Under the pieces are notes generated by a model, which made no database searches, was not told the DNA's origin, and was given only the letters and a program-made list of their open reading frames with translations. 47,074 nt of DNA from assembly GCA_934162535.1 (NCBI GenBank), contig CAKPJC010000013.1, forward strand, positions 1 to 47,074. Direction: 5' to 3'. This DNA is from an uncultured Clostridia bacterium (GTDB lineage Bacteria > Bacillota > Clostridia > TANB77 > CAG-508). This document shows, piece after piece, positions 17,540 to 25,071 of this stretch; positions within the stretch are counted from its first letter, which is position 1; every line of letters begins with the position of its first letter. The position numbers and the translations under genes were made by a program.

Positions 17540-18088
17540 TTATATAACTTTATTTATATTTTTGTTGCATTCTTTTTCATGTGAATATATTACTCCTATT
17601 GCTTGTAAGTAAGAATATATAATTGTTGTTCCTACAAATTTCATTCCTCTTTTTTGTAAATCTTTTGAAATTGTATCTGATAATTCCGAACTCGTCTTAT
17701 TTGTTTCATATATTATTTTATTATTCGTAAATCCCCATATATAATTTGAAAATGTTTTATATTCTTTTTGTATTTCTCTAAATATTTTACTATTACCAAT
17801 AGTTGAATTTATTTTTAATTTGTTTCTTATGATATTCTTATTTTTCAGCAATTCTTGTATTTTATTATCATCATAATCGCATACTTTATCTATTTCAAAA
17901 TTATCAAATGCTTCTCTAAATGCTTCTCTTTTATTTAAAATGCATTCCCAAGATAGCCCTGCTTGGAAGGATTCTAAAATTAACATCTCATATAAATGTT
18001 TATCATCATATACGGGTATTCCCCATTCTCTATCGTGATATTCTACATATTTAGGGTTATTTAAGTTACACCATTTACATCTTCTCAT
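17540..18088 (-). CDS. tag: DNA-3-methyladenine glycosylase I
   Basis: 182 aa, full length. The start RCKWCNLNNPKYVEYHDREWG and later LILESFQAGLSW are typical. The zinc site is complete: a cysteine in RCKWC, His in YHDREWG, and the C-terminal YSHEKEC His/Cys pair. The catalytic Glu lies in LILESFQAGLSWECIL. It removes 3-methyladenine from alkylated DNA. It overlaps ogt by four bases (ATGA), so the two repair genes are co-translated. Confidence 0.94.
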   Translation of the reverse strand: MRRCKWCNLNNPKYVEYHDREWGIPVYDDKHLYEMLILESFQAGLSWECILNKREAFREAFDNFEIDKVCDYDDNKIQELLKNKNIIRNKLKINSTIGNSKIFREIQKEYKTFSNYIWGFTNNKIIYETNKTSSELSDTISKDLQKRGMKFVGTTIIYSYLQAIGVIYSHEKECNKNINKVI

Positions 18089-18624
18089 AATGCTGTACCT
18101 CGTTTTGGGACAAAGTATTTACTCATATCATTTCCTTCTAGTTTTAATAATTCTATTTTCTTTTTTATTCCTCCAGCATATCCAGTCAAATTTCCATTTG
18201 CTCCGACTACTCTATGGCATGGAAGTATAATTGAAATAGGATTATGTCCTACTGCTCCTCCAACTGCTTGGGCTGACATTTTTGCTATTCCTTTTTGTTT
18301 AGCAATTTTTTTAGCAATATCATTGTAAGTGGTTACTTTTCCATAAGGAATGTTTTTTAGTATTTCCCATACGTTTTTTCTGAATTCGCTTCCAATGGGA
18401 TTTATATCTAATTCATCTATTTTTGGTTTTTCTCTATTAAAATATCTATCTAACCACTTTTTTGTTTTTTCTAATATTTCGATATTTTCTTTTTGTGATA
18501 TTTCTTCATTAAAATTTGATAAATAATGTTTTTGATTTTCAATCCATAATCCTATTAATTTATTGTCTTTAGAAGCAATTAGTATACTTCCCACAGGTGA
18601 TTTATAATTAGATGTGTAAATCAT
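18085..18624 (-). CDS. ogt: Methylated-DNA--protein-cysteine S-methyltransferase
   Basis: 179 aa. The active-site motif is ILPCHRVVGANG, where the cysteine takes the alkyl group from O6-alkylguanine, with the DNA-binding stretch IPYGKVTTYNDIAKKI before it. The N-terminal domain is short, as in Ogt and human MGMT, without the Ada regulatory domain. It is a single-turnover repair protein. It pairs with tag through a 4-base overlap, giving a small alkylation-repair operon. Confidence 0.95.
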   Translation of the reverse strand: MIYTSNYKSPVGSILIASKDNKLIGLWIENQKHYLSNFNEEISQKENIEILEKTKKWLDRYFNREKPKIDELDINPIGSEFRKNVWEILKNIPYGKVTTYNDIAKKIAKQKGIAKMSAQAVGGAVGHNPISIILPCHRVVGANGNLTGYAGGIKKKIELLKLEGNDMSKYFVPKRGTAL

Positions 18625-18652
18625 TCTAAACCTCCCCTTACTAATTCTTTAG

Positions 18653-19558
18653 CTATCTATTCTTAATGATTTCTTCTTTTTTCATTTTATCTATTATTTT
18701 AGCATAAACTCTGTCTCTTACCCATGGTTCAGATGAAGTTTCTAATATTTTATCAATTGGTACCCATTTTACTCCACTATTTTCATCTTCTTTTATATGT
18801 ATTTCTTCATTCTCATTCGCCTCTAATAAATATGTTACATTAAGATGAACATGTGAACCTACATATTCTCCTCTTTTTTCATGTCCGTTTACATTGATTA
18901 TTTCCAGTGAATATATATCTTTAGAAATTGGCGAAACCTTTTTTATTCCCGTTTCTTCTTTTGCTTCTTTCATTGCAACATGTAAAAGATCACTATCTCC
19001 ATCACTATGTCCTCCTACCCATGCCCATGAATTATATATTTTATGATATATCATTAAAATCTTTGTTCTTTCTTTATTAAGTACAAATGCTGAGCTTGTA
19101 AAATGTCCATATAGATTTTGTCTAGTTAATACATCATCAAAATCATTAATATAGCTAAGCATTATTTTTTTATCAACTTGTTCTTGCTCGTTGTATGGAA
19201 TAATTTTTTCTATATTTGATTTTAAATTATCTATATTGATTTTTATTTTTATACCTAAAACTCCATATTGTTGCTCTTTCTCTGGTGAATATATATCATA
19301 CATTGATTTGGCATTTTTTATTATTTCTTTTTCATCAGTGCATAATTTTCTAAATAAATTCTCAAATGTATCTTCTCTATATAAATCAATAACATCAACT
19401 AATATTTTTTCTTGTAAGTCTGGTAATTTTGAAAATTCTATTTTGTCTCCTATTTTTATGTGTTGTCTTTTTTCATCATATAATCTAAATTCTATTGTTT
19501 TTGTTCCATTTTTTATTTTTTCATATGGACTTTCATTTAATTTCATTTTATGTAACAT
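18653..19558 (-). CDS. ASCH-domain/Nudix hydrolase fusion
   Basis: 301 aa in two parts. Residues ~1-105 are an ASCH (PUA-like, RNA-binding) domain: MKLNESPYEKIKNGTKTIEFR and RLYDEKRQHIKIGDKIEF. Residues ~145-290 are a Nudix domain (GHFTSSAFVLN, WAWVGGHSDGDSD, VAMKEAKEETGI, VKWVPIDKI). The Nudix box is slightly degenerate: the first Glu of Gx5E is Ser and the Arg of RE is Lys, but the metal-binding EE pair is kept. ASCH-Nudix fusions occur in gut Clostridia; the substrate is unknown, perhaps a modified nucleotide sensed together with RNA. It starts about 10 bases after the decayed recombinase and lies 28 bases before ogt. Confidence 0.85.
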   Translation of the reverse strand: MLHKMKLNESPYEKIKNGTKTIEFRLYDEKRQHIKIGDKIEFSKLPDLQEKILVDVIDLYREDTFENLFRKLCTDEKEIIKNAKSMYDIYSPEKEQQYGVLGIKIKINIDNLKSNIEKIIPYNEQEQVDKKIMLSYINDFDDVLTRQNLYGHFTSSAFVLNKERTKILMIYHKIYNSWAWVGGHSDGDSDLLHVAMKEAKEETGIKKVSPISKDIYSLEIINVNGHEKRGEYVGSHVHLNVTYLLEANENEEIHIKEDENSGVKWVPIDKILETSSEPWVRDRVYAKIIDKMKKEEIIKNR

Positions 19559-19569
19559 TTCTATTTCTC

Positions 19570-20115
19570 CTTTATTTTATCATATTCAAAACCACTTTTA
19601 AATACAAAGTTAATTACATAAGGATCTTTTTCTCCATTATCTTTTACTTCTCCTATTATAGTTCATCTTTTCTTGATGCATACATTTCCTTATCTATTGT
19701 ACCATCTAAAACTAAATTTAGCAATTATTTTGTTTATCTTCTAAATTTTGTTTTTCTAGTTCTAATTTTTCAATTATACTTTTTGCATTATTTTGTTCTA
19801 GTATATTGTCAATTTTATCAATAAAATTTTTGATGATTTCTTTATTGTCATTAGTTAATATTCTGTATGCTTCTACAAAACAATTTTCTATTATTTCCTC
19901 TTTTAGTATTTTTGAATTAGGACAAAACTTTTGCCTTTTTTTACATATTTCATACATTGCCAAGCTCTTTGTGAATAGTTTGTTTGTGGGTATAATTTTT
20001 TTCTAACATAATGTTCACCACAGAATCCACAATATAGCATACTACTAAACTTTTATAGTAGCAGTTATTTGTAACTCTACTTCCGTCAAACATCAATATC
20101 TTCGTAAGCGTTTTT
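19570..20115 (-). pseudogene. Decayed large serine recombinase (C-terminal half)
   Basis: Read in three frames, the minus strand gives pieces of one recombinase C-terminus in the right order: FDGSRVTNN, then FSSMLYCGFCGEHYVRKKLYP (zinc ribbon) with YSQRAWQCMKY, then FCPNSKILKEEIIENCFVEA, then DGTIDKEMYASRKDEL followed by a stop, then GEVKDNGEKDPYVINFVFKSG. At least two frameshifts and one stop are present, and the N-terminal catalytic domain is gone. An 81-codon open frame (19718-19963) is only a part of this. It marks an old integrated element that has been lost. Confidence 0.8.
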
Positions 20116-20171
20116 CTGCCTTTAGCAATTCTCTAATCATAAAAATTGAACAATGTCCAAAACAAAGGAAG

Positions 20172-20276
20172 TTATATTCCATAGTAAATATATCCTCCCT
20201 CTGTTTCTTCTTTCATTTTTATGGATACAATTTGCTCAATTTCGCATTGGTTGTTGTTAATAGTTATATTATCCAT
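20172..20276 (-). CDS. Tiny ORF beside the recombinase remnant
   Basis: 34 codons, MDNITINNNQCEIEQIVSIKMKEETEGGYIYYGI. I do not recognise it. It lies just upstream of the decayed recombinase and may be another scrap of the same element. No strong ribosome binding site is visible. Confidence 0.25.
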   Translation of the reverse strand: MDNITINNNQCEIEQIVSIKMKEETEGGYIYYGI

Positions 20277-20366
20277 TTTTTACAATTACTTTTTTAGATA
20301 ATATATAATCATTATAACAATTAAACATATTATAGATATTTGTAAAACGTAACGACCTTTTTTCAT

Positions 20367-21509
20367 TTATTTACCAATCTCCTCAATATATCCAGATGTT
20401 TTTTCAGTATACATATTATCAGTTATAGATTTATATCTTTCTCCATCGTAATCATCTGTAAATCCATTATATGCTTTATAAATTTCATTTGTTTCAGTGT
20501 CATATACTCTTTCATACCCAAGGGTTGCATCACTTTGTTTTTGACTCATTATATCATATGTTGTATTTCTTTTTTCCCAAGCACTCATATATGAATCAAA
20601 AGCTTTTTGCACACTAGCATTTAATGCTAAAGCTTGTTTAGTTTGAGCATTACCATCATCTATAGTTTTTTGTACATATGCACTATTAAAATCTATTGAA
20701 TTAATTGATTGTAATAAAATGTCTTTATAATCTATAAATTCATCCTTAACTGCTGTTATTGCCATTATGTCATAAACCATATAATAAAGTGTGTCTACTC
20801 CGCCAAGATTATTATTACCAAAGTTAACAATAGATGCCATAAACATACCTTCACCAGGTTTATTATTTTCATCATTGAATGTTGCTCTTAAGACTTTACT
20901 ATCTAATGCAACACTTTTCATACTAGCACTTGATTCTGATTCTTCTAATTTAGAAAAATTACTAAACCTAGGGAAATTTATAGTAGAAAAACTAGTGTCA
21001 ATTGACTTTATAAATGAAGAAATATCATTAAAATTTTGATAAAATCCCTCTGTGGTAGGGTTATTTAACACAACACTATCAGCAAATAATTTGTATTGAG
21101 CATTATTTCCACTCATATTATAATAATTTTGCCAAATTTGTTTTGCTTCATTACTTTTTAAAAGTGGTTGCATTTTTAACATTAAAAATATTTGATTTCT
21201 ACTATCTTCTTCATCATAAACTCTAATTGCATAATAAATTCCTGTTCCTCCAGTTTCAATCTTCCATCCTTTTGGTTTTTTCATAGAAAAAGCATCATTT
21301 TTATATTCTTCAAGCTCTAAATTACTAACTTTATTATCAACTATTTTTATATCTTCTTTTTTAACTTTACTTTCTATTTTCTTCACTCCATCACTACTTT
21401 CTTTGCCACCATTATTATTTACTACAAGAATCACTCCAAGAACAATTACTATTGCAATTGCAATAATGGCAACTATCATCCATATTTTATTTTTTTTAGT
21501 TTCATTCAA
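20367..21509 (-). CDS. Membrane-anchored exported protein of unknown function
   Basis: 380 aa from a TTG at 21509, which has GGGGG eight bases upstream. A longer frame from 21575 would overlap the sortase gene and has no site. After a Lys-rich start comes one membrane helix (KIWMIVAIIAIAIVIVLGVI, about 9-30), then an outside domain with FSMKKPKGWKIETGG, a PsbP/serine-protease-cofactor-like beginning seen in many Firmicutes surface proteins. The later part has no known motif. It follows the sortase gene directly and shares its transcript, so it may belong to the same surface system. Confidence 0.7.
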   Translation of the reverse strand: MNETKKNKIWMIVAIIAIAIVIVLGVILVVNNNGGKESSDGVKKIESKVKKEDIKIVDNKVSNLELEEYKNDAFSMKKPKGWKIETGGTGIYYAIRVYDEEDSRNQIFLMLKMQPLLKSNEAKQIWQNYYNMSGNNAQYKLFADSVVLNNPTTEGFYQNFNDISSFIKSIDTSFSTINFPRFSNFSKLEESESSASMKSVALDSKVLRATFNDENNKPGEGMFMASIVNFGNNNLGGVDTLYYMVYDIMAITAVKDEFIDYKDILLQSINSIDFNSAYVQKTIDDGNAQTKQALALNASVQKAFDSYMSAWEKRNTTYDIMSQKQSDATLGYERVYDTETNEIYKAYNGFTDDYDGERYKSITDNMYTEKTSGYIEEIGK

Positions 21510-21525
21510 TTTATTTTCCCCCTTT

Positions 21526-22281
21526 TTATATTTTTTTAGCATGTAAAACAACTCTATATTTGTTATTATTAGCACAAGTTGACAATGTTAATATATTATC
21601 ATCTTTTGAAACATCTGTATTAAATTCTTTTATACTTCTTTTCTTTATAGTGTTTACAAATTGTTCAAAGTTATTATCATCACTAAATTCTGTTTTTATA
21701 TAATAATCTTCGCTTTCTATTTTATAAATTGAGAAAACTTTATAAATACATTTCTCATTTTCGGTATATAAAGTAATATTAGTATTTTCTTCGTTATCAT
21801 ACCAGTCAGAATTTAAAATATTTTTTAAACTTCCAAACATTGAATTGTCTTTCATGTTATGACCATAAATCACAATATTTTTATCAGTATTATCAAATTT
21901 ATTTCTATAGTCTGCAAAAATCCATCCTGCTGAATTGTTACTTTTATCAAAACTATGATTTAGGTAAAAGCTATTATTACTTTCTTTTACTACAGGATAT
22001 TCAATATTTGTATTATTTACTTTAATCCATGCAACAGTTTCATTATTTTGGTCTTTTAATTTATTAAAATCAATTTTATATTCTTTCTTATTTTCATCTT
22101 CGTTTTTTTCCTCAACAATTACAGTATCTCTTATTTGTTCTGCTATTTTACTGTTATTAGTTTTATCTTTATACCATTTATAAATTTTAATTCCAGAATA
22201 GATTAATACAAAAAGCAAAATCATATAGATAATAATATTTAAAATTACTTTTTTATAGCTTTTATTTTTCTTTCTTCTCAT
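21526..22281 (-). CDS. srtB: Class B sortase
   Basis: 251 aa. One N-terminal membrane helix (about 10-30) is followed by the sortase domain. The catalytic His is in VIYGHNMKDNSMFG, the Cys in LTLSTCANN and the Arg in KYRVVLHAKK, and the TLSTC motif and the YGHNM pattern point to class B. Upstream lie two surface proteins ending in NPKTG signals, a motif like the (S/N)PxTG type recognised by clostridial SrtB enzymes, so they are its natural substrates. The sortase joins them to the peptidoglycan cross-bridge. A hairpin at 22305-22334 separates it from the surface gene. Confidence 0.92.
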   Translation of the reverse strand: MRRKKNKSYKKVILNIIIYMILLFVLIYSGIKIYKWYKDKTNNSKIAEQIRDTVIVEEKNEDENKKEYKIDFNKLKDQNNETVAWIKVNNTNIEYPVVKESNNSFYLNHSFDKSNNSAGWIFADYRNKFDNTDKNIVIYGHNMKDNSMFGSLKNILNSDWYDNEENTNITLYTENEKCIYKVFSIYKIESEDYYIKTEFSDDNNFEQFVNTIKKRSIKEFNTDVSKDDNILTLSTCANNNKYRVVLHAKKI

Positions 22282-22304
22282 TATTAAATTGTCCTTTCGT
22301 ATAT

Positions 22305-22334
22305 AAAGACTAGCTAATACTCTAGCTAGTCTTT
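22305..22334 (-). terminator. Strong hairpin between surface gene and sortase gene
   Basis: Perfect 11-bp stem (AAAGACTAGCT/AGCTAGTCTTT) with an 8-base loop. The T stretch forms part of the stem, so termination may be partial, letting a fraction of transcripts continue into srtB. Confidence 0.65.
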
Positions 22335-22349
22335 ACATATCTTGTTGCA

Positions 22350-23354
22350 TTATTCTCTTACTTTTTTTCTGTTTATTACTATTAAAGTTCCAATAGTTGA
22401 TATAGAAGCAACAAATAGCATTACACTTGTTGTTATATTATCTCCTGTTTTTGGATTGTTTGTTTCATTTTTAACTTGTTCTGTTTTTTCTTCAACATTT
22501 GTTGCCACAATTCCATATTGGCTTAAATGTGATGTTTCAAACACTATATATCCATCTTCTACTGTTGCTGGTATTGTTTCTTTTATTTCATCATTTGAAA
22601 TATATACTACTTCATATTTGCTAAATCCTTTTAAGTCTTCTGGTAATGCAATTCTTATTTTCATTTTAGTATTATCAATCTTAACTACTTGACCATTTTC
22701 TAATACATTTATATCTGCTACATATTTAACATTTTTATCTGTTAATTCTTTTTTTACTTCTACAGGTTTAATGTCTAATTTAAGGTTTTTGCTAACTTCA
22801 TTTGCAAATTCAATTTTTGCTTTTGTTTCTCCTGTACTTTGAATTTCCTTTACAGTTTCTTTAACAGGTTGTTCAGGTTTTGTAGGTGTAGGAGTTATTG
22901 TTATTTTGGTCGTAACATCAAATGACTGTTCATCATAAGAACTTCCACATACATATCCAACTTCTTGTCCATTAATTTTTAATTTGGTATTTTGTCCAAA
23001 AAACCACTTTTCTCCACCTTCAGCTGTAGTTACTAAAGCTAATTCATAAGTATATGTTTTGTCTTTATCAAATGCTGTTATTAGTTTTCCTCCTAAGTAA
23101 CCAATGTGATCTGCATCATTAAACCAATCTACTGAAGTTATTCCAGCATCATTAGTTCTCCATAATTCAAATACAAACTTATATCTATTATCTGAAATTG
23201 TTCCAGTAAATACTGGTTTATCACCGTCATTGAATTTTAAGGTTACATTATTAATCTCAACAACTTCAATTTCTTGTTTTTGTATAGGTTTAGTTGGTTT
23301 TATTGTCTTTATCGCTGGAACAAATATTGACTTTTTATCTTGTCCAACACTCAT
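22350..23354 (-). CDS. NPKTG surface protein, main part (signal peptide in another frame)
   Basis: 334 codons. The open frame lacks a signal peptide, yet ends with a wall-sorting signal: NNPKTGDN, a hydrophobic helix and RKKVRE. The signal peptide is encoded by the preceding fragment (23335-23529) in another frame, so the two are parts of one gene split by a frameshift between about 23335 and 23376. The protein has a repeat-like domain (VEINNVTLKFNDGDKPVFTG, matching VEINAVKFNYNAGDKP in the N-terminal piece) and a second domain with ENGQVVKIDNTKMKIRI and YGIVATNVEEK, read as LPxTG-type bacterial surface repeats. As it stands it would not be exported. Confidence 0.7.
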   Translation of the reverse strand: MSVGQDKKSIFVPAIKTIKPTKPIQKQEIEVVEINNVTLKFNDGDKPVFTGTISDNRYKFVFELWRTNDAGITSVDWFNDADHIGYLGGKLITAFDKDKTYTYELALVTTAEGGEKWFFGQNTKLKINGQEVGYVCGSSYDEQSFDVTTKITITPTPTKPEQPVKETVKEIQSTGETKAKIEFANEVSKNLKLDIKPVEVKKELTDKNVKYVADINVLENGQVVKIDNTKMKIRIALPEDLKGFSKYEVVYISNDEIKETIPATVEDGYIVFETSHLSQYGIVATNVEEKTEQVKNETNNPKTGDNITTSVMLFVASISTIGTLIVINRKKVRE

Positions 23355-23529
23355 TGTATTTACTTCTTATAGCATAAGATTCTGGTTTATCTCCTGCATT
23401 ATAATTAAATTTTACAGCATTAATTTCTACTTTACCAATTTCTGTTGTTGCAAATACTGTTATTGGTGCAATGCACATTGCAACCAAGAGCATTAACATA
23501 GTTATAATAAATATCTTACTTTTTTTCAT
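23335..23529 (-). pseudogene. Signal-peptide fragment of the same NPKTG protein
   Basis: 64 codons: MKKSKIFIITMLMLLVAMC is a normal signal peptide, followed by VEINAVKFNYNAGDKPESYA, then the frame ends as RSKYNECWTR. It overlaps the next frame by 20 bases. No long homopolymer lies at the overlap, so a sequencing slip is less likely than a real frameshift or small deletion, though it is not excluded. Its ribosome binding site (AGGAGG) is intact. Confidence 0.7.
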
Positions 23530-23540
23530 TTTACTCCTCC

Positions 23541-24911
23541 TTAATGTTTTTTTGATTTTTTTCCTTTTTTAGTATTAACTATTACTAATGTAATAATTCC
23601 TAATATAGCAATTATAAACAATACAATGTACACTATAACATTATCACCTGTTTTTGGATTTGTATTTGTATTGTCTTTTTTAACATCATTGTTTGGTAAA
23701 TTGTTATTTTCTTGGTTTTCTTCATTCTTTGTATTTTCATTATCTTCTATATTTGTGCCTTGTTGTTTTTCTTTTATTGTGAATTTTGTTATAGCTTCTC
23801 CATTATCTGAAAAAGCAACCTTTAATGTATGTTCTCCAACAGATAATGTTTTTAAGTATTCATCTTTTAAAGTAATAACTGTACTTCCTGATTTTGAGTC
23901 ATAATTTGTAGAATCTACTAATTTATTGTCTACATATACTTTGTTTGTAAATAGGCTATAGTCTGCATCTATTCTAAATGTTGCATTTTTTGATTCATCA
24001 ATTGTATATGTTTGATTTGCACCTTCAGTAAACTTATATTCTTTAGGACTAACTTCTTCTTTTACATATTGGAATGTAAATTCATAAGTACATCTAGTAT
24101 AATAATCAGTTCTTGTTTCATTTATGATGCCACCATCAGTGCCATCATAATTCAATGCCGAACCTGTATATTTAGTATGAAATCCTTTAAAACCTTCACT
24201 TTTTTTAGTTCCAACATTTACTGCAGTTAATATTGCTTTATTTTCTGATTTATTTCCTACTATCTTTATAACAGCTTCACTTTCATTGTCTGTTGCTAAT
24301 AGACCTTCATTGTCTCTTTTGTAATATAGTGTTTTATCTAAATCTGCAAATGATTTTAACCCATTTGTAAGTTCATCATCTTTAGAAAAATCAATCACAT
24401 ATTCTTGCCCACCAGTTAAATCAATTACACCTTTTGATGATATATCATTATAAACATTTTTAACTGTTGTGTTAACGACAGTTCTTGTTCTTACAAGTTT
24501 AACATCTAATGTTCCACTAAATTTACTTGATTCTAATTTAAATATAACTTTAGAATTAAGTGTTGTTGTAGCATAATACCAATCATTAATATTTAATTTT
24601 ACTGGTGCAGGTCCTACCACACTTCCAGTATCTTCTGCTGGGATTTCTTGTATTACAAATTCATAATCTGCTTCGTTTAAATCAATTACCATATTATTTG
24701 AAATATTAACAACTAAATCCTCGCCCTTGAATAATTGTAATTTTGCTTTCTTGCTATATTCTACATAACCATCGTGAATAATCCCACCTTCAAAATTTAA
24801 TGTTACTTCATTTTTGCTTTCTGCATATACTTTGTTTATAGCTGTTTGGAATAGTATGCTAACCAATAAACAAATCATCAATAAAATTGATAGAATTTTA
24901 ACTTTTCTCAT
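23541..24911 (-). CDS. NPKTG wall-anchored surface protein
   Basis: 456 aa, apparently intact. It has a signal peptide (KILSILLMICLLVSILFQTA, about 4-24), a long exported region with several beta-rich segments (LNFEGGIIHDGYVEYSKKAK, TIDESKNATFRIDADYSLF), a low-complexity Asn/Glu/Lys linker, and the sorting signal NTNPKTGDNV, a hydrophobic helix and KKGKKSKKH. Sortase B encoded downstream should anchor it. It starts 12 bases before the frameshifted sister gene and is divergent from a large helix-turn-helix protein. The binding partner or role on the surface is unknown. Confidence 0.85.
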   Translation of the reverse strand: MRKVKILSILLMICLLVSILFQTAINKVYAESKNEVTLNFEGGIIHDGYVEYSKKAKLQLFKGEDLVVNISNNMVIDLNEADYEFVIQEIPAEDTGSVVGPAPVKLNINDWYYATTTLNSKVIFKLESSKFSGTLDVKLVRTRTVVNTTVKNVYNDISSKGVIDLTGGQEYVIDFSKDDELTNGLKSFADLDKTLYYKRDNEGLLATDNESEAVIKIVGNKSENKAILTAVNVGTKKSEGFKGFHTKYTGSALNYDGTDGGIINETRTDYYTRCTYEFTFQYVKEEVSPKEYKFTEGANQTYTIDESKNATFRIDADYSLFTNKVYVDNKLVDSTNYDSKSGSTVITLKDEYLKTLSVGEHTLKVAFSDNGEAITKFTIKEKQQGTNIEDNENTKNEENQENNNLPNNDVKKDNTNTNPKTGDNVIVYIVLFIIAILGIITLVIVNTKKGKKSKKH

Positions 24912-24980
24912 TCTTTTACTCCTTCCTCCAATATTTTCATTTCTATTTTACCATATTACAGTTCTATATTTTTGATTTTT

Positions 24981-25005
24981 GCCAAAGTTTCAATGATAAT
25001 TTGGC
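24981..25005. promoter_or_regulatory. Inverted repeat in the divergent intergenic region
   Basis: GCCAAA (24981-24986), 13-base spacer, TTTGGC (25000-25005). It lies between the divergent surface-protein gene and the regulator gene, with a TATAAT at 25036-25041 reading toward the regulator. It is a natural candidate operator for that protein. Confidence 0.5.
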
Positions 25006-25071
25006 GATTGTTTTTTATATGCTTTTATGATATAGTATAATAAATTTGAATTATTGATATGGAGGTTTTTT

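Noticed and set aside
23335..23376. Programmed ribosomal frameshift in the NPKTG gene
   Set aside because: No slippery heptamer or downstream pseudoknot is visible at the overlap; a mutation or sequence error is simpler.
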